From the NCBI RefSeq assembly GCF_024722015.1, contig NZ_JANQBD010000017.1, positions 1 to 64,000 of the forward strand: a DNA stretch of 64,000 nucleotides. The letters are read 5' to 3'. A program made the position numbers and the translations under genes. The stretch comes from Paenibacillus radicis (ex Xue et al. 2023) (GTDB taxonomy: Bacteria > Bacillota > Bacilli > Paenibacillales > NBRC-103111). The notes beneath the pieces were generated by a model that saw only the letters and a program-made list of their open reading frames with translations, did no database searches and was not told where the DNA came from. Of this stretch, positions 8,637 through 17,658 are shown one piece after another. Numbering within the stretch: the first letter of the stretch is position 1; each line of letters starts with the position of its first letter.

Positions 8637-8812
8637 TATGCCCAATTACAACAATAAAAGCCGAATATTCTGCTGGGCTTCATCTTACATTATAGGTCGG
8701 GTTTAGTTGGAAAGTCAAACATAATAAGGTAAGCTGCTGAACTTTAATAGCTACGATTGAATGATTCCGCACTAACAAAATGTTATATTCTATCTAAATA
8801 AGAAGATTGGGA

Positions 8813-9454
8813 TCAAGGAGCCATAGTAATGAGCATCGGAGTCACCCATTTCATAATAACCGGAGAGAGATAGGCCTCGAACAACGCAACTCCAGCCAAT
8901 AATACACCCGACAGAAGAATCGTTGAGGAATACCGCATAAATGGTTCATAGAAAGCCCCTTTGCGCATCATAAATCGATGCTTAACCAAATGGATGGAAA
9001 ACGCCATTGCAGTTACACTGCAAATAAGCAGGGCTGGAATAACAAACAGATTTTGCGGAACAACAGAAACAAGTGCAAACAACAGCCCCTTCCAGGACAG
9101 CTGTCCTACTAGATATCCAACGCTAAAGCCGATTAGAACACCTTTTAGAAAATCAAGAATTAATATCAAGGGAAGACCGACTACGGACATACCGAGCACC
9201 CATATGATCAGTATCCATTTGATGTGAAGGGCAAAGGATTGTTGAAAGGACGCCTTAATATCACTGAAAGCACCTTGTTCCACCGCAGAGAAAAAATTGC
9301 CCAAATATCGCATAATCTCCTGTTTTTGTTCAAAAGACAATGCATTCACCATCACAGTTCCAAAAACAACACCTGTAATAAAAATAACCCCTACGAAAAT
9401 ATACAGCGACAAATGCTCTTTCATATAAAGCTGCAGCGAACGGTTACGGTTCAT
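8813..9454 (-). CDS. spoIIM: Stage II sporulation protein M
   Basis: Integral membrane protein of the DMP (SpoIID-SpoIIM-SpoIIP) complex, which drives septal thinning and engulfment during sporulation. The 213 residues have about five membrane segments (roughly 15-37, 75-95, 100-125, 130-155, 180-205) and an extracytoplasmic loop after the first, matching the SpoIIM family. GGGAGG lies upstream of the ATG at 9454. Its presence supports an endospore former. Position between fur and the NudF cluster agrees with Bacillus gene order. Confidence 0.92.
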   Translation of the reverse strand: MNRNRSLQLYMKEHLSLYIFVGVIFITGVVFGTVMVNALSFEQKQEIMRYLGNFFSAVEQGAFSDIKASFQQSFALHIKWILIIWVLGMSVVGLPLILILDFLKGVLIGFSVGYLVGQLSWKGLLFALVSVVPQNLFVIPALLICSVTAMAFSIHLVKHRFMMRKGAFYEPFMRYSSTILLSGVLLAGVALFEAYLSPVIMKWVTPMLITMAP

Positions 9455-9517
9455 GGTGGGTCAGCCTCCCTTGCACTATTAGTACAAGCATATGAGAAGC
9501 TTCTATAGGTTATGACA

Positions 9518-10705
9518 TTATCTGCCCGTTACTTTACCGTACTTGCCTCCTCCGCCCACCTGAAGCATAAGCTTATCCTCTCTCGCTTGTACAATATACT
9601 CTGCTATCTCCGTGCCAGCTGCTTGCTCCAGCTCTTCACAGGAAACCTTATGCAGCAGGTTCATTTCCGTACCGAATCGTTCAAGAAGCGCCTGAAGCTT
9701 CTTCGGTCCGAGCCCAGGTATATATTCGAGAGGCACCTGGTAATGATAGGCCGGTCTATCCTCCGGTACGAACGGATGTCCAACTTCACGGTCGGCAATA
9801 TTAAGAATACGGTCCAGTACGCCATTAACAATCCGTTTGCTGCCGCAATAGAGGCAGCGTTCCACCGCCGTCGCCTGCTCATCTAGAACAGAACTGCAAT
9901 CAGCGCAATACGTACGGTGGTATTTACCAAGCCGCGGGTTCAAACCATAATTGGCCTGCACCCCTCTACCATCCTCCCTTGCCAGCGCTTTTCGCAGCTC
10001 TTCAAAGCTAGCCTCCTCAAGCTTAAGAACATTATATTCACGGCCTATCTTAGCCAAGGAGTGAGCATCCGAATTAGTCAAGTAGGTGTACCGATCCAGC
10101 TCGGATATATAACCTGCCATTTCAGAATCGGCGCTTAAACCAAGCTCTACAGCCGCAATTCCATCCAAATCCAGCAAATGCTCCATCCGTGTGGAGCAGC
10201 TGCCATAAACGCTTTTGTGAGGAGTAAATATATGCGCTGGGATAAGCAGTCCTCCTCTTCCCAGCACCTCTTGCTGCAGAACCTTGGCAGGGACATAGAT
10301 TCGCTGTGAGCTTAGTCCAACATTCTTCATATGCTTGCCCATCCACACGGTAAACTCCTGCATAACGGCCAGATTAGGCAAATATGCCAATAAATGAGCT
10401 GTACCCATGCCAGGGTCGCGAACTTCAATTTCGCTGCCTAGAATGACTGTGGTATTGTGATACCTAATACCTCCTCCATGCAGTTCCTCCATCTCGCCTT
10501 TGTCCAGATAAGTCTGCATTTCGTGCTGCACAGCTGGTGATTGACAGTCAATGATCCCCACAATATCGATGCCTTTTCGCTCTGAAGCTTCATGGGTAAT
10601 ATTATAAAAGGTCAAATTATTGGAAGCGCTGATTTTTACGGCCTGTCCACTTTCGGTTCGTCCAATATGAATGTGCAGATCGGCGTAAAAAGATCTGAAT
10701 CCCAT
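9518..10705 (-). CDS. EndoQ-like PHP-domain nuclease
   Basis: Resembles the endonuclease Q family, which nicks DNA 5' of deaminated bases in archaea and some Firmicutes. The 395 residues have an N-terminal PHP metal domain (YADLHIHIG near residue 10, PAHIF, NSDAHS), a zinc ribbon (CADC and CLYC) and a C-terminal helix-hairpin-helix-like segment (YIPGLGPKKLQALL). ATG at 10705 follows AGGGAGC. It starts two bases after the nudF stop, so the two are almost certainly co-transcribed, consistent with a shared role in nucleotide or DNA damage control (inference). Confidence 0.85.
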   Translation of the reverse strand: MGFRSFYADLHIHIGRTESGQAVKISASNNLTFYNITHEASERKGIDIVGIIDCQSPAVQHEMQTYLDKGEMEELHGGGIRYHNTTVILGSEIEVRDPGMGTAHLLAYLPNLAVMQEFTVWMGKHMKNVGLSSQRIYVPAKVLQQEVLGRGGLLIPAHIFTPHKSVYGSCSTRMEHLLDLDGIAAVELGLSADSEMAGYISELDRYTYLTNSDAHSLAKIGREYNVLKLEEASFEELRKALAREDGRGVQANYGLNPRLGKYHRTYCADCSSVLDEQATAVERCLYCGSKRIVNGVLDRILNIADREVGHPFVPEDRPAYHYQVPLEYIPGLGPKKLQALLERFGTEMNLLHKVSCEELEQAAGTEIAEYIVQAREDKLMLQVGGGGKYGKVTGR

Positions 10706-10707
10706 TG

Positions 10708-11268
10708 TTAGAAGCTCCCTGTCAGCTTGTATACCTGCCAAGCATAAACGGCTGTAATGGTTTTAGCATCGCTAATGCGCTGTTCGCGTATATACTGCTG
10801 CGCTTGCTCCAGGGTAATACTTTCGCAATCCAGAAATTCATCCTCATCCAGATGAACCTCACCCTTCTCGAGTTGCTCAGCCACATATAAGTGAAGTATT
10901 TCATCGGCAAACCCCGGCGATGTATAGAAGGAACACAAGTGCTTCAAGGAGTCGGTCCGATAGCCGGTTTCTTCTTCCAATTCTCTTTTGGCAGCTTCCA
11001 TGGGATCTTCTCCCGGCTCAAGCTTCCCGGCTGGAATTTCCACCTGGCTTTTCTCCAGGGGCTTGCGATATTGCTCCACTACCAGCATGCGGTCCTCGGT
11101 CAATGCAAGCACTGCTACAGCGCCTGGATGCCTGACGATTTCACGGGTTGCCGTCTCACCGTTAGGCAGTTTCACTGTATCTACCTGCAAGGAAATCATT
11201 CGCCCTTGGAAAATCGATTGTGAAGACACAGTTGTTTCTTCATATTTGTTGGATACGGATTTATTCAT
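10708..11268 (-). CDS. nudF: ADP-ribose pyrophosphatase (Nudix hydrolase)
   Basis: Cytoplasmic Nudix enzyme expected to cleave ADP-ribose to AMP and ribose-5-phosphate. The 186-residue protein has a full Nudix box, G-x5-E-x7-REUxEExGU, beginning GKLEPGEDPMEAAKRELEEE. The preceding EQYRKPLEKSQVEIPAGK segment is typical of the ADP-ribose branch. GGAGG precedes the ATG at 11268. It is the first gene of a two-gene unit with the EndoQ-like nuclease. Confidence 0.92.
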   Translation of the reverse strand: MNKSVSNKYEETTVSSQSIFQGRMISLQVDTVKLPNGETATREIVRHPGAVAVLALTEDRMLVVEQYRKPLEKSQVEIPAGKLEPGEDPMEAAKRELEEETGYRTDSLKHLCSFYTSPGFADEILHLYVAEQLEKGEVHLDEDEFLDCESITLEQAQQYIREQRISDAKTITAVYAWQVYKLTGSF

Positions 11269-11436
11269 TACGGATTCCTCCTTGAAAATGTTCGATTGAA
11301 GCAGCTTTTTTACTATTTTCTATTATACCATACATGCAGCCATACTATTTTTATAGCAACAGCTTGTCATAACCATTCTTTGCCCAGCATAGGGTGTATC
11401 AAAGATATCCATTGCAGGAAAGAGGGAGTGCAAACT

Positions 11437-11724
11437 ATGAAAACGTATATGACTGAAGGACAAATCCGATTGGTAGGACGAGTGTGGGAGATTCGGAGGT
11501 TTCTAAAGATGGCGCAGCAGCGCAGGACAACCGATGTTAGTTTGCTGGAATTTTTGTCAGAGCAGACAGGCTATGCTAATAAAAAGCAGCCTATGCATCG
11601 ACTTCATCTCGATGGTGAGGCTGCTGCTTATATCCCTGCAAGCAGCTGCATGCAGCCGCAGCCGCAGCTCGAACGCCAGCAAAAAACGCAGGATCCGAAT
11701 GTAATTCCCTTCCCATTGAAGTAA
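11437..11724 (+). CDS. Hypothetical protein, 95 aa, tail-to-tail overlap
   Basis: A 95-residue protein of unknown function. ATG at 11437 is preceded by AGAGGGAGTG, a strong binding site. The N-terminal half looks helical and basic (RVWEIRRFLKMAQQRR), the C-terminal half is rich in Gln and Pro and ends VIPFPLK, a type of tail often seen in small Bacillales proteins. Its last 134 bases overlap, antisense, the 3' end of the DUF3866 gene. The binding site and ordinary C-terminus make me keep it, but the long overlap lowers confidence. Confidence 0.55.
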   Translation: MKTYMTEGQIRLVGRVWEIRRFLKMAQQRRTTDVSLLEFLSEQTGYANKKQPMHRLHLDGEAAAYIPASSCMQPQPQLERQQKTQDPNVIPFPLK

Positions 11725-12754
11725 TGGGCATTGAATAGGCACGGAGAGCTACCTCATGAATATATAACGAGCTGTCAGTCATCCATTGCAGCTTGTGTTT
11801 ATGAATTAGACCGGCATGTTCGATCTGAATCCTCAGACAATCGCCCCGTTCACTATCCAGATCGGGCATTGCTGCAATCACGCCAGGCTGTGCAATATCA
11901 CGCAAAATAGTTAGCGTATGATGGCTGATCCCATAATGCCGATCTCGCTTATCTGCAAAGCTGATTCGCGGGATCACTATGGGCTGACCGTTTAACGCTG
12001 AAACGGCATTAGCAATTTCACCAACCTCCAAGCCACTGAAGCCAAACTGTGTGTTCGTGCCCACGCATCCAGGCCCCATCGTAACTATTGTTAGATCCGC
12101 ATGTAATATATGCTTGGCAGCCAGCAGCGCCGTATGTTTATTAACGGTTTCGATATCCCCTCCGTAGGCATGACCGTAAGTAATTGTACCCGTCAACCAA
12201 CCTAGCTTACGGAGCTGAATGACATGTTTACTATAGGCAATCGGCAGTGCTCCGCCATCAGACATGATATAAGCAATCCGGATAGGCTTCTCTGTCTCAT
12301 GATCCAATTGCCGTATATAACATACTGCAGCAGGCAGCATACTATGAAGCTCACCGATGAGTACAGGCATCCCGTCCAAAGCTTGATTGGAGCCGCTGAA
12401 CAAATCGTGATATGGACTTGAGGGCTCTTCAGCGGCAAGCACTGCCCTCTGCAGGGAGGTGTATCTGAGCTTCATAATATGGCCTGCACCGCGATTATTT
12501 TTTGTGCTTTTGGAAAGTATCGCATGCACAAAGTGAACTCCTCCTGTGCCCAGATGAAGCGATACAGCCGTCGTATTAAGGAGAACCTTATCCCCTGCTT
12601 CCAATGCAGGAAAGATGTCCGTAGAATGAACAGCTTTCTCTATTGTTTCACAATCTCCGTCGTCCATCAGCACCTCAACCTCCTGCAAGCCTCCTCCTTT
12701 CGATTCCAAAGGATCCGTGACATGTTGAACAACCCCCGTTCTCCATTCAATCAC
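11591..12754 (-). CDS. DUF3866 family protein
   Basis: Conserved protein of about 387 residues found in Firmicutes and actinobacteria; biochemical function unknown. Recognisable features are the N-terminal beta-rich part (IEWRTGVVQHV), VLLNTTAVSLHLGTGGVHFV, the ITYGHAYGGDIETVNKHTAL segment and VTMGPGCVGTNTQFGFSG. I prefer GTG at 12754, spaced from GTGGGG, over an in-frame GTG at 12763. The last 134 bases overlap the convergent 95-aa gene, and its C-terminus is Ala/His-rich. Confidence 0.8.
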   Translation of the reverse strand: MIEWRTGVVQHVTDPLESKGGGLQEVEVLMDDGDCETIEKAVHSTDIFPALEAGDKVLLNTTAVSLHLGTGGVHFVHAILSKSTKNNRGAGHIMKLRYTSLQRAVLAAEEPSSPYHDLFSGSNQALDGMPVLIGELHSMLPAAVCYIRQLDHETEKPIRIAYIMSDGGALPIAYSKHVIQLRKLGWLTGTITYGHAYGGDIETVNKHTALLAAKHILHADLTIVTMGPGCVGTNTQFGFSGLEVGEIANAVSALNGQPIVIPRISFADKRDRHYGISHHTLTILRDIAQPGVIAAMPDLDSERGDCLRIQIEHAGLIHKHKLQWMTDSSLYIHEVALRAYSMPITSMGRELHSDPAFFAGVRAAAAAACSCLQGYKQQPHHRDEVDA

Positions 12755-12763
12755 ATTAGACAC

Positions 12764-13509
12764 CCCACTTATGTTCGACTATCATTCCATTTAATGTATG
12801 CCATCTCCAAAAACATCTTTCCTCCTGTTTCGAATAGGTAAATCAAGGATAATAAAAGCTTCTATTCGAAGCCTTTTCAATGAAGATTACATCCATGTCT
12901 AAGATCTAGCATTACTTGCAATATCATTTTATCTAAATATAGGGTGGTAAAAACTAAAAAATTGTTTTGCACATTCTATGGGATTCATTCCCTCACTAGG
13001 GTTTACCCTTTGGAGATAGCGCTTCTTAGGTACTCTTAGTAAATTGCAGACATGAGGTCGCTTTCCAATGCGCGCTAATCGCGGGTATAGCGGGTTACGG
13101 GCGGGTTCGTTTACAGCACGTTATAGCAGCCCACTGACCCCACGCAATTATCAGGAAAATGTCACGTTATTTTTCCGAAAAATACCATTCTAAGCCCTAT
13201 AACTGGAATTTCTCATGCTAATTCTAAGGATTTTGGCTGATCTCAGCTATACCACCTCTATTAGCAGGAGTTTTTCCAGTTAGATTGCTTTCAAACGATA
13301 TCCAGGCTGGATTAATGGGAGGATTTCCATCTATCATCTTTCTTTCGACAGCCGTAAGAGTATCCCGGTCTCTTTTACAATGCAACCTCTGAACATCTGC
13401 TCTCGCTCCATGACTTAAGCAACATATAAAAAAGAACCCTCCAATAATCGGAAGGCTCATTAAGCAGTTACTATAACAAGGGGAAAGTTACACTTTATAA
13501 TGCAACTTC
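12764..13509. other. 746-bp non-coding stretch
   Basis: No convincing gene. A 9-bp inverted repeat TTCGAATAG/CTATTCGAA lies at 12829-12870. About 13040-13150 is visibly GC-richer, with repeated GCGGG/CGGGT words, unlike the surrounding AT-rich DNA. The M20 peptidase terminator is at 13427-13460. An open frame at 13224-13460 (minus) has no binding site or protein-like composition. Confidence 0.5.
13427..13460 (-). terminator. Intrinsic terminator of the M20 peptidase gene
   Basis: Minus-strand stem GAGCCTTCC/GGAGGGTTC with a seven-base loop and TTTTTT tail. Confidence 0.7.
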
Positions 13510-14643
13510 TTATGAGGCTGCAACTTCTTTAATGATTTGAACAACAACCTCGGTTACTTTAACCAAGTCCTTGATTGCAATCTGCTCTTGTGTCGTATGA
13601 ATATGCTCATAGCCAACTGCCAAATTGACTGTCGGAATCCCCATACCATTAAACACATTGGCATCGCTTCCCCCGCCGGAGTGGAAGGTTCTTGGAGTGC
13701 AGCCCACTTTTTTCAAAGCTTCTACTGCCAAATTAACAACAGGAGCTTCTAAATCGTACATGTAAGCGGGATAAATGATCTCACTCTGGAAATCGACTTG
13801 CGCACCCATTTTAGCTGCGGCATCCTCACATGCTTTGCGCATTGAGTCCAGTTGGCGCTCAAGCTTATCCTGCACAATACTGCGCGCCTCAGCTTCCAAT
13901 TCAACACGATCAACTACAATATTCGTTGCACCGTTCACACCACCTGCGAATCGGCCGATATTAGCCGTTGTTTCACTGTCGACCCGACCCAGCGTCATCT
14001 GTGAGATAGCTTTGCTCGCAACTGTAATCGCACTGATTCCTGATTCAGGGTTAACACCTGCATGTGCGGAACGTCCAGTGAAGGCAATATTGATCTTGGC
14101 TTGAGTCGGTGCAGCTACCGCGATATCTCCAATATTCCCATTAGAATCCAGCGCATAACCGAAATCAGCCTGCATCCACTTAGCATCCATCGCTCTTGCG
14201 CCCTTCAGTCCCGATTCCTCACCCGCTGTAATGATAAACTGAATTTGCCCGTGCTTAATGTCTTGTTCCTTCAGAACACGGATGGCTTCCAGCATCGCAG
14301 CCAAGCCTGCTTTATCGTCACTGCCCAGAATGGTTGTGCCATCGCTTCGAATAATGCCATCATCGCCTATAATTGGCAATATTCCTTTACCAGGAGTCAC
14401 CGTATCCATATGTGAGGTAAAAAAGATGCGGGATACATTGGCATCCGTTGTAGCAGCTAGTGTGCAAATCAAATTGCCTGATCCGTGTCCGATTTTCTCG
14501 GCAACATCATCCTCTTCAACACTTAAACCAAGATCCTGAAATTTTTTCTTTAACACACGGCTAATTTCCTGCTCAAAACGGGTCTCGCTATCCACCTGCA
14601 CCAATTCGATAAATTCGGTCACCAATCGTTTTTCCTGAATCAT
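13510..14643 (-). CDS. M20-family metallopeptidase (YqjE-like)
   Basis: Predicted cytoplasmic di-zinc aminopeptidase of the peptidase T/M20 group, 377 residues. Metal and catalytic motifs are visible: TSHMDTVTPG (His and Asp), GSDDKAGLAA (bridging Asp), TAGEESGLKGA (general-base Glu pair) and a C-terminal HIHTTQE (His). The dimerisation insert lies between about 170 and 290. AGGAGG precedes the ATG at 14643, and a terminator follows. It resembles YqjE of Bacillus, found in the same bkd-spo0A neighbourhood. Exact peptide substrate unknown. Confidence 0.88.
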   Translation of the reverse strand: MIQEKRLVTEFIELVQVDSETRFEQEISRVLKKKFQDLGLSVEEDDVAEKIGHGSGNLICTLAATTDANVSRIFFTSHMDTVTPGKGILPIIGDDGIIRSDGTTILGSDDKAGLAAMLEAIRVLKEQDIKHGQIQFIITAGEESGLKGARAMDAKWMQADFGYALDSNGNIGDIAVAAPTQAKINIAFTGRSAHAGVNPESGISAITVASKAISQMTLGRVDSETTANIGRFAGGVNGATNIVVDRVELEAEARSIVQDKLERQLDSMRKACEDAAAKMGAQVDFQSEIIYPAYMYDLEAPVVNLAVEALKKVGCTPRTFHSGGGSDANVFNGMGIPTVNLAVGYEHIHTTQEQIAIKDLVKVTEVVVQIIKEVAAS

Positions 14644-14720
14644 CTCTTTCCTCCTAAGCCGGTTTTAAGTTAAAATAGTATTACTAACAACTGAAATGTC
14701 AGTAAGAGGAGCTGAACTTG

Positions 14721-14816
14721 ATGCGAAACAAGCTAGTGTTTAAAGTTATTATTTACTTAATGATCGCTTCCATGCTGTTGTCGACGGTATTATTTACCGT
14801 TAATTTATTTATGTAG
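14721..14816 (+). CDS. prli42: Prli42-like micropeptide
   Basis: 31-residue peptide: short basic N-terminus (MRNKLVFK), then one hydrophobic helix to the end. Size, topology and sequence pattern resemble Prli42, the membrane miniprotein that tethers the stressosome in Listeria and is conserved in Firmicutes. AGAGGAGC precedes the ATG. It is on the plus strand, divergent from the M20 peptidase and convergent with bkdB, whose stop is only nine bases away. The assignment rests on pattern recognition over a very short sequence. Confidence 0.72.
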   Translation: MRNKLVFKVIIYLMIASMLLSTVLFTVNLFM

Positions 14817-14825
14817 CGCATTAAC

Positions 14826-16172
14826 TTAATACAACTTGGATTCCTGATTATAAGACTCCATGTTTTCCTTGACGCGCTGCAGGAATCGCCCACAAATAAC
14901 CCCGTCCAAAATACGGTGATCCAAGGACAAGCATAGGTTGGCTATAGAACGTACCGCAATCATATCTTGTATGACAACAGGCTTTTTGACAATCGATTCA
15001 AAGGTGAGAATAGCGGCCTGTGGATAGTTAATGATCGGATATGATGCGATAGAACCGAACGAGCCTGTATTATTTACCGTAAAGGTTCCGCCTTGCAAAT
15101 CATTCAGGGACAGCTTGCCGGCTCTGGCCTTTCGAGATAAGTCATCCACTTCTCGAGCCAGACCGGCTATATTTTTTTGGTCTGCTTTTTTAATAACGGG
15201 AGTAATAACGGAATCCTCTGTGCCTACAGCAAGCGAAATGTTAATATCACGCTTCACAATAATTTTATCAACAGCCCAAACAGAGTTCATTATAGGATAA
15301 TCTTTAATTGCACTGACAACCGCCTTAAGCATAAAAGACAAATAGGTTAAATTAACACCTTCTTTTTGCCTGAAATCATCCTTAAGCTTGTTCCGAAGAA
15401 GAACAAGGTTGGTAACATCCACCTCAATCATTGTCCAGGCATGAGGAATCTCTGTAACGCTTTGGCGCATTCGGGTAGCGATCATATTACGAATCGGGGT
15501 AACATCGATCAAATATTCGCTCCGGCCCTCAAGCTCTTGACCTTCGACCTCGATATTAGGCAATGGCGGATTATGTGACAAGTGAATACCTGTTGATCTT
15601 ACAGGCCCTCTTGGTTGGCTCGGAATAAATATATCCCCTTTTTCAATTGCAGGAACGGCCGATTCCGTACCAGCGGCGCCATGATTCGGACTGCCGGAAG
15701 CCGCGAAGGCTTCAATATCTTTGCGAGTAATACGGCCTCCTAAGCCAGTGCCGCGAACATCCTCGAGTCGTATTCCATGCTCAGCCGCCAGCTTCAGTAC
15801 AGATGGGGAATATCTGCTGCGCATGCTCACATCAGCTTCCGAAGAGACATGAACAGCGGCATCCCCTTCTGAATGATTGACAGCATTCAGGCCAGATGAT
15901 GTCGCTGCTGCGCTGCCAGCTGTCAGCTCGATGATACAAATCACTTCGCCTACCGCGGCAGTAACACCTTCTTCGACTAACAGCTTAGTTAAACGGCCTG
16001 CAATCGGAGATGGCATCTCTGTTGTTACCTTGTCTGTGATCAATTCACACAATGCATCGTATTCCTCTATGTAATCACCCGGCTTTTTGAGCCATTTGCC
16101 TATAGTTGCTGAGACGAGACTTTCCGCTAGATGTGGAACCGTCACTTCCATTTCTCGTTTATTTCCGCTCAT
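14826..16172 (-). CDS. bkdB: Branched-chain 2-oxoacid dehydrogenase E2 (dihydrolipoyl acyltransferase)
   Basis: Core E2 of the branched-chain 2-oxoacid dehydrogenase complex; it transfers the acyl group from E1 through lipoate to CoA and supplies primers for branched fatty acids. The 448 residues show an N-terminal lipoyl domain with the lipoylated Lys48 in ITDKVTTEMPSP, an E1/E3-binding domain at about 115-155 (RYSPSVLKLAAEHG), a variable linker, and the catalytic domain with SLDHRILDG near the C-terminus. ATG at 16172 follows GGAGG. It is the last bkd gene, but a ~490-bp foldback element separates it from bkdAB. Confidence 0.94.
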   Translation of the reverse strand: MSGNKREMEVTVPHLAESLVSATIGKWLKKPGDYIEEYDALCELITDKVTTEMPSPIAGRLTKLLVEEGVTAAVGEVICIIELTAGSAAATSSGLNAVNHSEGDAAVHVSSEADVSMRSRYSPSVLKLAAEHGIRLEDVRGTGLGGRITRKDIEAFAASGSPNHGAAGTESAVPAIEKGDIFIPSQPRGPVRSTGIHLSHNPPLPNIEVEGQELEGRSEYLIDVTPIRNMIATRMRQSVTEIPHAWTMIEVDVTNLVLLRNKLKDDFRQKEGVNLTYLSFMLKAVVSAIKDYPIMNSVWAVDKIIVKRDINISLAVGTEDSVITPVIKKADQKNIAGLAREVDDLSRKARAGKLSLNDLQGGTFTVNNTGSFGSIASYPIINYPQAAILTFESIVKKPVVIQDMIAVRSIANLCLSLDHRILDGVICGRFLQRVKENMESYNQESKLY

Positions 16173-16189
16173 ATGATTTCCTCCTTTAT

Positions 16190-16676
16190 CACGTTTCCCC
16201 ACCCAAGCCCTCAGGGAGTTCCCCACCCAAACCCTCCCCTACGGGAGGGCTCCAAGGGCTTCGCCCTCTGGACACCCTTAAAAGGGCTTGGAGCGAGAGG
16301 TAGGGTACATGCTCCTTTGTAACTCTGGTGCCTGCAGCGCTTTCGTCCCTGCGGGACACGCTTTACTTTAGGTGTTCCCTAATATTAAGTAATGTTTTCA
16401 ATATTCCGTTCTTGCAGTCAATGCCATTCTTGTACTACTTGCCTACTCGTGTTTTTAAGTAATTTCCTAATCCCTAACCCAGAGGTACAAGATCCGTAGC
16501 CCTTAAGTTCATTAGCTAGGAAAGCCAACTTTAAGCGTGTCCCAAAGGGACGGAAGCGATCCTTCACCAACGGTACCCAAGGAGCTCCACATTAATTCCT
16601 TCCCCAATTTACCGGGTGTCCAGAGGGCAGGGCCCTCGGAGCCCTCCCGGCGGGGAGGGTTTGGGTGGGGGAATCC
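16190..16676. repeat. Foldback/MITE-like element inside the bkd operon
   Basis: Non-coding DNA filling the space between the bkdAB stop (within a few bases of 16676) and the bkdB ribosome binding site. Arms 16220-16276 and 16614-16673 are near-perfect inverted repeats (CCCACCCAAACCCTCCCC start, GGGAGGGCTCC middle, GCCCTCTGGACACCC end). A second inner pair, about 16328-16372 and 16527-16573, shares CGTCCCT..GGGACACGCTT. The whole can fold as one long hairpin. No transposase is present. It could act as an attenuator, RNA-processing site or second promoter region for bkdB (inference). Confidence 0.75.
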
Positions 16677-16677
16677 T

Positions 16678-17658
16678 CTAAAACTCCGCTAGCTCACGCA
16701 TAGCATCCTTAATCTTATCAGGGCTTAATAAATAAAACTTTTCCATGGGTGGATTCATCCCAACTGCGGGTACATCTGGAGCGCACAGTCTTTTAATAGG
16801 AGCGTCCAGTTCAAAAAGCAATTCCTCCGCAATAATCGCCGATACTTCTGCTCCCACTCCGCCAGTCTTATTATCCTCATGGATAATTAATACTTTACCC
16901 GTTTTGGAGGTTGCTTCCAGAATAGCTTCCTTATCTAGCGGCTGTATCGTGCGCAAATCTAAGATATGCACGCTAATGCCTTCCTTGGCTAACTCTTCAG
17001 CAGCTTGCAGCGCGTATTGTACGGTAATACCGTAGGAAATAACGGTAATATCCGTTCCCTGTCTTTTAACATCAGCTTTCCCGATTTCGATTACATAGTC
17101 GCCTTCAGGCACCTCGCCGGTCACGCCGAGATAGCATTTTTTATGTTCAAAATAGAGCACAGGATCAGCGTCCCGAATAGCCGCTTTCATCAAACCTTTT
17201 GCATCGTAAGGGTTTGACGGAGCTACCATTTTCAAGCCTGGGGTTCCGAAAAAAACGGATTCCGGACATTGCGAATGATAGAGCGCACCACCACCAGTTG
17301 CACCATAAGGCGCACGAACAACAATTGGACAATTCCAATCATTGTTGGAGCGGTAACGAATACGAGCCGCTTCGCTTATAATTTGATTTGTCGCCGGAAA
17401 AATAAAATCTGCAAACTGCATTTCCGCTATTGGCTTCATCCCGTACATAGCTGCTCCAATCGCGACTCCCGCGATGGCCGACTCTGCCAATGGCGTATCC
17501 ATAACTCTATCTTCACCGAATTTATCACGAAGTCCTTTGGTTGCATTCAGAACGCCGCCTTTACCGACATCCTCACCTAATACAAATACGGCTTCATCCC
17601 GCTCCATCTCTTCGTACATGGCGGAACGGATGGCTTCCAAATAAGTAATAACCGCCAT
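16678..17658 (-). CDS. bkdAB: Branched-chain 2-oxoacid dehydrogenase E1 beta
   Basis: Beta subunit of the thiamine-diphosphate E1 heterotetramer, which decarboxylates branched 2-oxoacids. The 326 residues include VLGEDVGKGGVLNATKGL, the GAAMYGMKPIAEMQFADF segment and TGGGALYHSQ, and the transketolase C-terminal domain from about 200. ATG at 17658 overlaps the last base of the bkdAA stop codon, so the two subunits are translationally coupled. GGGAGG lies within the end of bkdAA. Confidence 0.94.
   Translation of the reverse strand: MAVITYLEAIRSAMYEEMERDEAVFVLGEDVGKGGVLNATKGLRDKFGEDRVMDTPLAESAIAGVAIGAAMYGMKPIAEMQFADFIFPATNQIISEAARIRYRSNNDWNCPIVVRAPYGATGGGALYHSQCPESVFFGTPGLKMVAPSNPYDAKGLMKAAIRDADPVLYFEHKKCYLGVTGEVPEGDYVIEIGKADVKRQGTDITVISYGITVQYALQAAEELAKEGISVHILDLRTIQPLDKEAILEATSKTGKVLIIHEDNKTGGVGAEVSAIIAEELLFELDAPIKRLCAPDVPAVGMNPPMEKFYLLSPDKIKDAMRELAEF

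Noticed and set aside
13224..13460. Minus-strand frame of 78 codons.
   Set aside because: Overlaps the peptidase terminator, lacks a binding site and looks non-coding.
16106..16322. Plus-strand Pro-rich frames in the bkd spacer.
   Set aside because: They are translations of the GC-rich inverted-repeat arm.
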